From contig CALEXX010000049.1 of assembly GCA_937925095.1 (NCBI GenBank), positions 1 to 41,819 of the forward strand: a DNA stretch of 41,819 nucleotides. The letters are read 5' to 3'. The DNA is from an uncultured Leptotrichia sp. (GTDB taxonomy: Bacteria; Fusobacteriota; Fusobacteriia; Fusobacteriales; Leptotrichiaceae). Position numbers and translations under genes: made by a program. The notes beneath the pieces were generated by a model. It made no database searches and was not told where the DNA came from. It was given only the letters and a program-made list of their open reading frames with translations. Of the stretch, positions 24,290-31,954 are shown one piece after another; within the stretch, counting starts at the first letter, position 1, and each line of letters opens with the position of its first letter.

Positions 24290-25501
24290 ATGGAAAGAAA
24301 ATTTAATACAATAGAAGAAGCAATAGAAGAAATAAGAAATGGGAAACCAATAGTTATAGTAGATGATGAAGACAGGGAAAATGAAGGGGACTTATTTTTA
24401 CCTGCAGAAGTGGCAACATACGAGACAATAAATTTCATGATAAACAATGCTAGAGGTCTTATGTGTGTTCCGTTAACAGAGGAAAGGGCAGAAGAACTGG
24501 AACTTGCATTTATGACAGAACATAATACAGATAATCATGGAACAGCCTTTACAGTGTCAGTTGATGCGGCAGAAGGGACAACTACAGGAATATCTACTGG
24601 AGACAGGCTTAAAACAATAAAAGATCTTGTAGATCCTTCAAAAAAAGCGGAAGATTTTAGAAGACCTGGGCATATGTTCCCACTTGTTGCAAAAAAAGGT
24701 GGAGTCATAGAGAGAAAAGGCCATACAGAAGCAGCTGTTGATTTAGCCGGAATTGCAGGATTTTCAGAAGTTGGAGTAATAATGGAAATTCTAAATAAAG
24801 ACGGAACTATGGCAAGAAGGGATCAGCTGTTTGAATTCTGTAAAAAAAATAATCTTAAGATAATAACTATTGAAAACTTAATTATATACAGAAAAAAACA
24901 TGAAAAGCTTGTAAAAATGGAAGCTGAAGTGAAAATTGCAACTAAATTTGGAAATTTTGATTTTGCAGGATACAGTGACAAAATTGAAAACAAGGAATAT
25001 ATAGCCATTATAAAAGGTGATATACGTAATAAGGAGAATGTCAGTGTAAGATTGCATTCAGAATGTCTGACAGGAGATGTTTTCGGCTCTAAACGTTGCG
25101 ACTGCCAGGATCAGCTTCACAGGGCACTACGTGAAATAGAGGAAAAAGGTGAAGGACTTCTGATTTATTCAAGACAGGAAGGCAGAGGAATAGGAATACT
25201 TAACAAACTGAAGGCATACAAGCTGCAGGATGAAGGGTATGACACAGTTGAAGCAAATCATCAGCTTGGATTTGAAGATGATCTGAGGGATTATGCAATA
25301 GCGGCACAGATTATAAAAGACCTTGGAGTAAAATCGGTTTCCTTGAAAACAAATAATCCTCTGAAAATAAAAGGATTGGAACAATATGGTGTAAATGTTG
25401 CATCAAGAGAGGAAATTGAAATAGAAGTTAATGTCTATGATAAAAAATATCTGAAAACCAAGAAGGAAAAAATGGGCCATATATTGAGACAGGAATTATA
25501 A
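24290..25501 (+). CDS. ribBA: bifunctional DHBP synthase / GTP cyclohydrolase II
   Basis: Residues 1-200 are the RibB domain (VDDEDRENEGDLFLPAE, then DNHGTAFTVSVDAAEGTTTG and GHMFPLVAKKGGV). Residues 210-403 are the RibA domain, with the zinc Cys triad in SECLTGDVFGSKRCDCQDQ. LIYSRQEGRGIG and LKTNNPLKIKGLEQYGV complete it. It feeds both branches of riboflavin synthesis. It is the last gene of the operon, and a bidirectional terminator follows about 155 bases later. Confidence 0.95.
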   Translation: MERKFNTIEEAIEEIRNGKPIVIVDDEDRENEGDLFLPAEVATYETINFMINNARGLMCVPLTEERAEELELAFMTEHNTDNHGTAFTVSVDAAEGTTTGISTGDRLKTIKDLVDPSKKAEDFRRPGHMFPLVAKKGGVIERKGHTEAAVDLAGIAGFSEVGVIMEILNKDGTMARRDQLFEFCKKNNLKIITIENLIIYRKKHEKLVKMEAEVKIATKFGNFDFAGYSDKIENKEYIAIIKGDIRNKENVSVRLHSECLTGDVFGSKRCDCQDQLHRALREIEEKGEGLLIYSRQEGRGIGILNKLKAYKLQDEGYDTVEANHQLGFEDDLRDYAIAAQIIKDLGVKSVSLKTNNPLKIKGLEQYGVNVASREEIEIEVNVYDKKYLKTKKEKMGHILRQEL

Positions 25502-25656
25502 AAAATTATAAACAATATTCTTAAAAAAATTCAGTTTGACAGAAAATTCAATAATCTGAAATAGGTTATCTTAAAATAGAAAAATATAAATAGAATGTAT
25601 AAAAACTATATTTATTCGTTTACTAAAATTTCACTAATACAAAACAGTCATTCATT

Positions 25657-25687
25657 AAGAAAACGTCAAAAAAAGTTGACGTTTTCT
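25657..25687. terminator. bidirectional terminator between ribBA and sufU
   Basis: AAGAAAACGTCAA (25657-25669) pairs with TTGACGTTTTCT (25676-25687), with A-rich and T-rich flanks on both sides. It serves the convergent rib and suf transcripts. The rest of the 332-base gap shows only AT-rich sequence. Confidence 0.8.
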
Positions 25688-25833
25688 AAATTCATTTTCT
25701 GTTTTCTATTGTGGAATTTTAAATAACTTCTAAATATAGTTTTTATCATTCTTAAAAATTTTCTTTTAAGTAAACTACTTATCTTATTTTCTGAAAACTG
25801 AGTTTTTAAGAATGTCGTTTATATACAAGGATA

Positions 25834-26271
25834 TTATTTCTCATATTTTTCTGTAATAACTCTTAGTGAATGCCAGCTGAGAGTAGCACATTTTACCCTT
25901 GCAGGCATGTTTGCAACATATTCCATAAGGACTGCATCTCCGAGTTTTTTACTTTCTTCAGAAGTAAGTTTTTCTTCCTGTTTCATCATTTTAAAGAACA
26001 GATTTACCTTTTCTTCAGCTTCAGCCATTGTTTTACCTTTTATAAGGTCAATAAGCATTGCTGTAGAGGCACTTGAAATGGCACATCCGCTTCCAAGAAA
26101 AGCCGCATCTTCAATAACGTCACCATTTAACTTAACTTCAAGCGTAAGGTCATCCCCGCAGTTTGGATTGTGTCCTCTTTCAATATATGTAGGTTCTTCA
26201 ATTTCCTTTTTAAGTTCTTTTCTGTTACTGTATTCCAGTATTGTCTGCTGATATATTTTTTCTAAATTCAT
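25834..26271 (-). CDS. sufU: iron-sulfur cluster assembly protein SufU
   Basis: The NifU-like N-terminal fold carries the three conserved Cys in NPNCGDDL, FLGSGCAISSAS and RVKCATLSWHSL, and the Asp next to the first Cys. The 145-aa length and the SufU-type spacing insert (LFFKMMKQEEKLTSEESKKL) mark it as SufU rather than IscU. It acts as zinc-dependent sulfur acceptor for SufS. Its ATG overlaps the sufS stop by four bases (ATGA), giving translational coupling. sufB, sufC and sufD are not within the window. Confidence 0.92.
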   Translation of the reverse strand: MNLEKIYQQTILEYSNRKELKKEIEEPTYIERGHNPNCGDDLTLEVKLNGDVIEDAAFLGSGCAISSASTAMLIDLIKGKTMAEAEEKVNLFFKMMKQEEKLTSEESKKLGDAVLMEYVANMPARVKCATLSWHSLRVITEKYEK

Positions 26272-27467
26272 ATTTTAAACACTTCCTTTATTTTTAAAAG
26301 TCCTTCAATCAGTTTTTCTATATCTTTCTCATCGTTATAAATGCTGAAACTTGCACGGCAGCATGATGGAACTCCTAGATATTTCATAAGTGGCTGAGCA
26401 CAATGATGGCCAGATCTTACTGCCACATGATAGGAATCCAGAATGAATGCCACATCGTGAGAATGTACTCCCTTTACATTGAAGGCAATAACTCCTGTTC
26501 TGGCAACATTTTCTGTGCAGTATGTTTCTATAAATCCTAATTTTTTCATTTCATCCAATGCTTTTGATGCTAAACTGTCTTCAATTTCAGTAATTTTATC
26601 ATAACCTATTTCTTCAATATATTCAATGGCCGCCTTTAATGTAACAGCACCTTCCACATTCTGTGTTCCACCTTCAAATTTATTTGGCAGGGGGGCAAAT
26701 GTAGATTCTTCTTCAGTTACAAACTCTATCATATCTCCACCGTACAGGAATGGAGGCATTTTGTCAAGCAGTTCCTTTTTTCCATACAGTATTCCTATTC
26801 CCATAGGAGAAAAAAGTTTATGTCCTGAAAACACGAGGAAATCAGCATCCATTTTTTGTACATCATGTTTATAATGAAGTATAGACTGGGCTGCATCAAT
26901 TACAGCCAATGCTCCGTATTCATGAGCAAGTTTTACAATTTCTTCAACAGGCTGAATTACTCCGGTAACATTTACCACAGCTGAAACAGCTACTATTTTT
27001 GTTTTGTCTGACAGCTTGTTTTTAAAGTCGTTAATATCAAACTGACCATTTTCATCAAGGTAGACAAACTTTATTACAGCTTTGTTCTTTTTAGCAATAA
27101 ACTGCCATGGAACAATATTTGCATGGTGGTTTGATATTCCAAGTATAATCTCATCCCCTTCATTTATAAATTCCAGTCCATAGGAATATGCGATGAGGTT
27201 GATTGATTCAGTAGTATTTTTAGTAAAAATAACTTCTTCAAATTTTTCTGCATTTATAAAGTTTTTTACTTTTTCCCTTGCATCTGAAAGCAGGCCTGCA
27301 GCTTCTATTGACAAGGCATGGGAACCTCTACCAGGGTTTCCGTTATATTTTTCATAGTATTCCATAATTTTATCAAGCACTATTTTTGGTTTTTGCGAAG
27401 TAGCCGCTGTATCTAAATAATGATTTGTAATATTTTGAAATATAGGAAAATCTTTTTTATAGTCCAT
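26268..27467 (-). CDS. sufS: cysteine desulfurase SufS
   Basis: A PLP-dependent group II desulfurase. The PLP Lys lies in FSGHKLFSPMGIG and the persulfide Cys in LGVPSCCRASFSIYND, near the C-terminus. TKNTTESINLIAYS, VIDAAQSILH and VAVRSGHHCAQPLM are typical. It removes sulfur from cysteine and passes it to SufU, encoded immediately after it. The ATG at 27467 is used, not the in-frame GTG 15 bases earlier, because GAAAGGAG lies between them at the right distance. Confidence 0.93.
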   Translation of the reverse strand: MDYKKDFPIFQNITNHYLDTAATSQKPKIVLDKIMEYYEKYNGNPGRGSHALSIEAAGLLSDAREKVKNFINAEKFEEVIFTKNTTESINLIAYSYGLEFINEGDEIILGISNHHANIVPWQFIAKKNKAVIKFVYLDENGQFDINDFKNKLSDKTKIVAVSAVVNVTGVIQPVEEIVKLAHEYGALAVIDAAQSILHYKHDVQKMDADFLVFSGHKLFSPMGIGILYGKKELLDKMPPFLYGGDMIEFVTEEESTFAPLPNKFEGGTQNVEGAVTLKAAIEYIEEIGYDKITEIEDSLASKALDEMKKLGFIETYCTENVARTGVIAFNVKGVHSHDVAFILDSYHVAVRSGHHCAQPLMKYLGVPSCCRASFSIYNDEKDIEKLIEGLLKIKEVFKI

Positions 27468-27506
27468 GTTGACTCCTTTCACTTTTTGTGTCCTCTAAAT
27501 CTTATA

Positions 27507-27525
27507 GTAAAGGCTTTTCCTTTAC
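27507..27525. promoter_or_regulatory. inverted repeat upstream of sufS
   Basis: GTAAAGG (27507-27513), CTTTT, CCTTTAC (27519-27525) is a perfect 7-bp palindrome 40 bases before the sufS start. On the minus strand TTGTAA/TATAAG-like boxes flank it. It is a candidate operator for an iron-sulfur or stress regulator. Confidence 0.4.
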
Positions 27526-27615
27526 AATTATTATACTTTTTATTTACTGTAATTTCAAGTGGTTTTTAAATATGTAGATGAAATTGTTATGAAGTATTAA
27601 TTTTATATATTTATA

Positions 27616-27644
27616 TTGACATTGAATATTTTCTAGGTTATTAT
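27616..27644 (+). promoter_or_regulatory. promoter of the RpiR-family regulator
   Basis: TTGACA (27616-27621) and TATTAT (27639-27644) are 17 bases apart, 40 bases before the ATG. Confidence 0.65.
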
Positions 27645-27684
27645 GTGCATATAAGAATGGATTTAAATAAGTTAGGAGAATAGT

Positions 27685-28557
27685 ATGGATTCAGAGAATA
27701 ATTTTGGGAACAAAATTAAGAAAATATATAATGAATTGAGGAAATCTGAGAAAAAAGTAGCAGATTATATTTTGGCAAACAGATACGAAATAGAAGAAAT
27801 GGGATTGGAAGAAATTGCTAAAAATAGTAATGTAAGTACACCAACAGTAGTGAGATTTACTAAAGCTATGGGATATGAAGGATTCAAGGAATTTAAAACG
27901 GAACTCTTAAAGTCAGGAAGAGACAATACTGCTGAACTTGAAAATATAAACTTACTTTTAGATTTGCATGTAAATGCAAATGATAAACTTGAAGATATAC
28001 CTTTAAAAATAATAGGACTTACTATAAAAGCTCTTGAAGAAACTTTTAAATTTATAAATTATGAAACATATGCAAAGGCCGTTAAAATGATTACAGATGC
28101 CAATATAATTGATATTTATGGTGTGGGAAATTCAGGAAGTATAGGAAATGATTTTATGAGTAAACTTCTCAGAATAGGATTGAACTGTAGAGCATATTCA
28201 GATAATCATTTGCAACAGCTATGTGCATGTCACCTGAGAAAAAATGACTTAGCTATAGGTATTTCGCATTCGGGTGAGACAAAAGATACAGTAGATGCTC
28301 TTAGGATTGCTAAAGAATCGGGAGCAAAGACGCTGGTTCTTACAAATTTTAAAGCTTCGGTAATAACGGAATATGCTGATATAGTTATGTTTACTGGGGA
28401 TACTGAAAGTAGCTTTTACAGTGAAACAATGTCTTCTCGGATGTCTCAACTTGCACTAGTTGACATGCTTTATATGGGAGTAATAGTAAGTGACTATAAG
28501 AAATATACAAAAAGACTGGATAAAATTAATAATATGACAATAGGGAAAATATACTAA
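27685..28557 (+). CDS. MurR/RpiR-family sugar-phosphate regulator
   Basis: Residues 1-80 are the RpiR helix-turn-helix: KSEKKVADYILANRYEIEEM, then LEEIAKNSNVSTPTVVRFTK. Residues 115-270 are the SIS sugar-phosphate-binding domain: IIDIYGVGNSGSIGNDFMSK and IGISHSGETKDTVDALRIAK. These proteins sense phosphosugars and control adjacent catabolic genes. The next genes downstream are a GatZ-like protein and a PHP phosphatase, which makes them the probable targets. The ATG has TTAGGAGAATAGT upstream. A complex terminator hairpin separates it from them. Confidence 0.85.
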   Translation: MDSENNFGNKIKKIYNELRKSEKKVADYILANRYEIEEMGLEEIAKNSNVSTPTVVRFTKAMGYEGFKEFKTELLKSGRDNTAELENINLLLDLHVNANDKLEDIPLKIIGLTIKALEETFKFINYETYAKAVKMITDANIIDIYGVGNSGSIGNDFMSKLLRIGLNCRAYSDNHLQQLCACHLRKNDLAIGISHSGETKDTVDALRIAKESGAKTLVLTNFKASVITEYADIVMFTGDTESSFYSETMSSRMSQLALVDMLYMGVIVSDYKKYTKRLDKINNMTIGKIY

Positions 28558-28564
28558 AATAAAA

Positions 28565-28676
28565 GGAGCAAATGAGACTTTTTGTTATCAAATGTATCCA
28601 AAGCAGTTTGTAATGACAGGATATTTTTACAAACAATAGCTTTGTACAACATTCAGAGTTTTAATTGCTCTTTTTT
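28565..28676 (+). terminator. long nested palindrome ending in a T-run
   Basis: Four nested complementary pairs are visible: GAGCAA 28566-28571 / TTGCTC 28665-28670, AATGT 28591-28595 / ACATT 28649-28653, AAAGC 28600-28604 / GCTTT 28639-28643, and GTTTGTAA 28606-28613 / TTACAAAC 28627-28634. Six Ts follow. It is larger than an ordinary terminator and could also be a small palindromic element or structured RNA. It ends the RpiR transcript. Confidence 0.6.
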
Positions 28677-28780
28677 ATTTTGATTTTATTTTATAAGATT
28701 TCTATTTAAAATAATTTCTATATACCTAAAAAAGTAAGAAAAAAGATGTATTAACAAATAAACTTTCTTATTTGTATTTT

Positions 28781-28823
28781 TTTTACAAAATTATATTGAC
28801 TTTGTAAAAAAATATGATATACT
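28781..28823 (+). promoter_or_regulatory. promoter and operator palindrome before the GatZ-like gene
   Basis: TTGACT (28796-28801) and TATACT (28818-28823) are 16 bases apart. TTTTACAAA (28781-28789) and TTTGTAAAA (28801-28809) form a perfect inverted repeat that brackets the -35 box. This is a likely operator for the RpiR regulator encoded upstream. Confidence 0.6.
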
Positions 28824-28890
28824 TTTAGTGTAATAAAAATACAAAATAACAAATAAATTGTATATAAAATACAAACAGGAGGAAAATATT

Positions 28891-30150
28891 ATGAGTAAAA
28901 TGACATTAACAGAAGTTGTAAGAAAAGGATTGAAATTAAAAAAAGAGGATAGAGCTTCCATGCTAGGGATAGGACCTATGTCCAAAATGTTGATAAAGGC
29001 AAGTATTTTATTAGCCAAAGAAAAAGATTTTCCTTTAATATTTATAGCAAGTAGAAATCAGGTAGATGCACAGGAACTTGGTGGAGGATATGTATGTAAC
29101 TGGGATCAAAAAGGATTTTCAGAAGCAATAAAAAAAGTAGCAGATGAAGTAGGATTTGATGGACTTTATTATTTGTGTAGAGACCATGGTGGGCCTTGGC
29201 AGAGAGATAAAGAAAGAAAAGATCACCTCCCTGAAGAAGAAGCAATGAGACTGGGAAAAATTTCCTATGTATATGACTTAGAAAATGGGTTTGATTTACT
29301 ACACATTGATCCGACAAAAGATCCTTATGTAGTAGGGAAAGTTATAGATGTGAATGTAGTTTTAAGAAGAACTGTGGAATTGATAGAATATGTAGAAAAA
29401 GAAAGAATAGCAAGAGGACTTCCTGAAATAAGTTATGAAGTGGGAACAGAAGAAACAAATGGAGGACTTACTTCAGTAGAATCATATGAATTTTTTATAC
29501 AGGAACTTATTAAAGAACTTGATAAAAGGAATCTGCCTCATCCTTGTTTTATAGTAGGTCAAACAGGAACTCTTACAAGACTTACAGAAAATATTGGACA
29601 TTTTGATGCAAAAACATCAAGGGAACTTGCGGCAGTTGCAGAGAAATATCAAGTAGGATTAAAAGAACATAATGGAGATTATCAAGATGAAGGAATACTT
29701 CTTGCACATCCTGCATTAGGAATAACTGCGATGAATGTGGCTCCTGAATATGGTACAGTTGAGACAAGAGCTTATTTGAAGCTGATTGAACTGGAAGAAA
29801 TATTGTTTAAAGAAGGACTTGTTTCAAAAAAATCTGATCTAAAGAACTGTATAAGACGTGAATCAGTAATGAGCAGAAGATGGGAAAAATGGATGACAGA
29901 TGATACAGTTTCAAAAACTACTGAAGAACTTCTTCAAGATGAAGAAATAATAACTGTAATAACTGATATTAGTGGCCATTATACATTTAATAATGACAAT
30001 GTAAAAAAAGAAATAGAGGCTTTATTTGAAAATCTTTCAGAAGCAGGAGTAAATGCTGAAGAATATGTAATATACAAATTGAAAGAATCATTAGACAGAT
30101 ATGTAGAATGTTTTAATTTAAAAGGATATACAAGTAGACTTAAAAAATAA
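28891..30150 (+). CDS. GatZ/KbaZ-like protein (D-tagatose-bisphosphate aldolase non-catalytic subunit family)
   Basis: This is a 420-aa TIM-barrel protein of the PF08013 kind. The N-terminus has PLIFIASRNQVDAQELGGGYV, the counterpart of the KbaZ '[20 protein letters not shown]' segment. YLCRDHGGPWQ replaces GGDHLGPN, FDLLHIDPTKDP follows, and later ISYEVGTEETNGGL and VGLKEHNGDYQ match YVIGTEVPVPGG and FEAHSTDYQ. E. coli GatZ and KbaZ assist the tagatose-bisphosphate aldolases, and some relatives are ketose-phosphate 4-epimerases. No catalytic class II aldolase (GatY/KbaY) is next to it, which favours an independent enzyme such as an epimerase. The ATG after ACAGGAGGAAAATATT is the start, not the upstream TTG at 28858. 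Confidence 0.72.
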   Translation: MSKMTLTEVVRKGLKLKKEDRASMLGIGPMSKMLIKASILLAKEKDFPLIFIASRNQVDAQELGGGYVCNWDQKGFSEAIKKVADEVGFDGLYYLCRDHGGPWQRDKERKDHLPEEEAMRLGKISYVYDLENGFDLLHIDPTKDPYVVGKVIDVNVVLRRTVELIEYVEKERIARGLPEISYEVGTEETNGGLTSVESYEFFIQELIKELDKRNLPHPCFIVGQTGTLTRLTENIGHFDAKTSRELAAVAEKYQVGLKEHNGDYQDEGILLAHPALGITAMNVAPEYGTVETRAYLKLIELEEILFKEGLVSKKSDLKNCIRRESVMSRRWEKWMTDDTVSKTTEELLQDEEIITVITDISGHYTFNNDNVKKEIEALFENLSEAGVNAEEYVIYKLKESLDRYVECFNLKGYTSRLKK

Positions 30151-30170
30151 AAATTTAAAAAGGTTGAAAT

Positions 30171-30968
30171 ATGAAAGTAGTAGATTATCATGTTCATTCA
30201 AATAATTCATTTGATGGGAAAAATTCGATAGAAGAAATGTGTAAAAAAGCAATAGAAATAAATCTCTCTGAAATCTGTTTTACTGAGCATTTTAGTGTAG
30301 ATCCGAGAGATGTAAGTTACCATGTTTTAAATTATGAAAAATATTTTTCTGAAATTGAAAAAGCAAAAGAAAAATTTTCAGATAAAATAAAAATAAAATG
30401 TGGATTAGAAATAGGAGAGCCTCATTTGGAACAGTATAAGAAAGATCTTGAAAAAGAAATGAAAAGAATGAATCTTGATTTTATAATTGGGTCAATTCAT
30501 AATATTGATGGAGTAAAATTAAGACTGTATATGCAGAATAAAAATAAATATGATATCTACTACAATTATTTCAATGAAATATATGAAATGGTTAAAAATT
30601 CAGATATTGATATAGTAGGTCATATGGATTTGATGAAAAGATATGCATATGAAATATATGGAAATTATAATTTTAATGATTACAAGGAAGTTATAGAAAA
30701 AATATTAAAAGAAGTAATTTCAAGAGAAATAGGGATTGAAATAAATGGTTCAGGATTTTTCAATAAAGTTGGAGAATCTTATCCAAGTAAGGAAATTCTA
30801 GTTCTTTATAAAAATCTAGGTGGAGAAATAATAACAGTAGGTTCTGACTCTCATTTTTGTGAAAGTTTAGCTGAGTATAATGCAAAAATGATAGAATTAC
30901 TTAAAGAAATAGGATTTAAATACATATTTACATATGAAAAAAGAAAGAAAATTCCTTTGAAAATTTGA
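30171..30968 (+). CDS. PHP-domain phosphatase (HisJ/histidinol-phosphatase-like)
   Basis: The PHP motifs are clear: VDYHVHSNNSFDGKNS (HxH), CFTEHFSVD, KCGLEIGE, FIIGSIHNIDG, DIVGHMDLMKRY and ITVGSDSHFCESL. This trinuclear-metal fold hydrolyses phosphomonoesters. Databases would call it histidinol-phosphatase, but no histidine gene is present. It lies 20 bases after the GatZ-like gene, so it probably hydrolyses a sugar phosphate in the same pathway. The length of 265 aa is normal. It is transcribed with the GatZ-like gene. A separate promoter for the PTS follows. Confidence 0.8.
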   Translation: MKVVDYHVHSNNSFDGKNSIEEMCKKAIEINLSEICFTEHFSVDPRDVSYHVLNYEKYFSEIEKAKEKFSDKIKIKCGLEIGEPHLEQYKKDLEKEMKRMNLDFIIGSIHNIDGVKLRLYMQNKNKYDIYYNYFNEIYEMVKNSDIDIVGHMDLMKRYAYEIYGNYNFNDYKEVIEKILKEVISREIGIEINGSGFFNKVGESYPSKEILVLYKNLGGEIITVGSDSHFCESLAEYNAKMIELLKEIGFKYIFTYEKRKKIPLKI

Positions 30969-31001
30969 TTTTAATAATAAAAAAAAATAAAAATAACTAA
31001 T

Positions 31002-31033
31002 AAACTTGACAAAACAATAAAATGAGGTATAAA
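31002..31033 (+). promoter_or_regulatory. PTS operon promoter sharing a 21-base block with the GRE promoter
   Basis: TTGACA (31006-31011) and TATAAA (31028-31033) are 16 bases apart. The block AAACTTGACAAAACAATAAA plus one A (31002-31022) matches 33938-33958, before the glycyl radical enzyme, at 20 of 21 positions. This suggests that one regulator controls both. Confidence 0.65.
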
Positions 31034-31068
31034 TAAATAGAATTATTATAAAAATTGCAGGAGGAGTT

Positions 31069-31560
31069 ATGGATGTAAATGAATTGATAAATGAAAAGCT
31101 TATTTTCCTTGATTTTGATGCAAAAAATAAACTAGAAGTTCTAAATGAATTGGGGAAACTAATATCCAAATCCGGGAAATTATATGATGAAAAGTATGGT
31201 AAAACAGAATCATTGGAAGGCTTTATAAAATCAGTACAGGAAAGGGAAAAAATATTTGCAACAGCAGTAGGATTTTCTTTTGCAATACCTCATGGTAAAT
31301 CTGAATATGTAAGACAGTCTTCAATTGCTTATGCTAGATTAATGGAAGAAATTGAATGGTCTGAAGAAGAAAAAGTACATCATGTTTTTATGATAGGAGT
31401 TCCTGAGGAAAAGGCAGGAAATGAACATTTGGAAATACTTATAAAATTATCTACTGCTATACTGGAAGATGATTTTAGGGAAAGGCTTGAAAAAGCAAAA
31501 AGTAATATGGAAGTAATGGAATTGATAAAGGAATACTCTGAAAGAGAGAGAAATATTTAA
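31069..31560 (+). CDS. PTS system fructose-type EIIA
   Basis: A single-domain EIIA of the fructose/mannitol class. The phosphorylated His is His75 in FSFAIPHGKSEYV, and the KVHHVFMIGVPEEKAGNEHLE segment is the usual C-terminal half. The length of 163 aa is normal. It receives phosphate from HPr and passes it to the EIIB encoded next. AGGAGGAGTT precedes the ATG. Confidence 0.9.
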   Translation: MDVNELINEKLIFLDFDAKNKLEVLNELGKLISKSGKLYDEKYGKTESLEGFIKSVQEREKIFATAVGFSFAIPHGKSEYVRQSSIAYARLMEEIEWSEEEKVHHVFMIGVPEEKAGNEHLEILIKLSTAILEDDFRERLEKAKSNMEVMELIKEYSERERNI

Positions 31561-31612
31561 ATTAAAATATTAATATAGAAAGGAATGAGGAAATCTCATT
31601 AAAGGTGAAAAT

Positions 31613-31930
31613 ATGAAGATAGTGGGAGTAACAGCATGTCCTTCAGGAGTTGCTCATACTTATATGGCGGCAGAAGCATTAAAGAAAGCTGCTATTGCAA
31701 GAGGTCACGAGATTAAAGTTGAAACTCAGGGACAGATTGGATTGGAAAATGAAATTACTCAGAGTGAGGCTGATGCCGCGGATGTTGTTGTTCTGACAAC
31801 GGATATTGGATTGAAAAATACAGAAAGATTTAAAGGAAAGCCAATTGTCAGAATAGGTATAAGTGATTTGGTCAAAAAGGCACCTGCTTTAATTGAAAAA
31901 ATAGAAGAAGCATTACAAAAAAGAAAATAA
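31613..31930 (+). CDS. PTS system fructose-type EIIB
   Basis: A 105-aa fructose-type EIIB. The phosphorylated residue is Cys9 in VGVTACPSGVAHTYMAAEA, followed by VETQGQIGLENEIT. The length matches E. coli FrwB (about 106 aa), which serves the pflD cluster there. It lies 52 bases after EIIA. Confidence 0.92.
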   Translation: MKIVGVTACPSGVAHTYMAAEALKKAAIARGHEIKVETQGQIGLENEITQSEADAADVVVLTTDIGLKNTERFKGKPIVRIGISDLVKKAPALIEKIEEALQKRK

Positions 31931-31954
31931 TAATTAAATAATGAGGAGGCATTT

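Noticed and set aside
30171..30968. Histidine biosynthesis role for the PHP protein
   Set aside because: No other histidine gene is nearby, and the gene is tightly linked to a sugar-phosphate-type protein. The family also contains phosphatases with other substrates.
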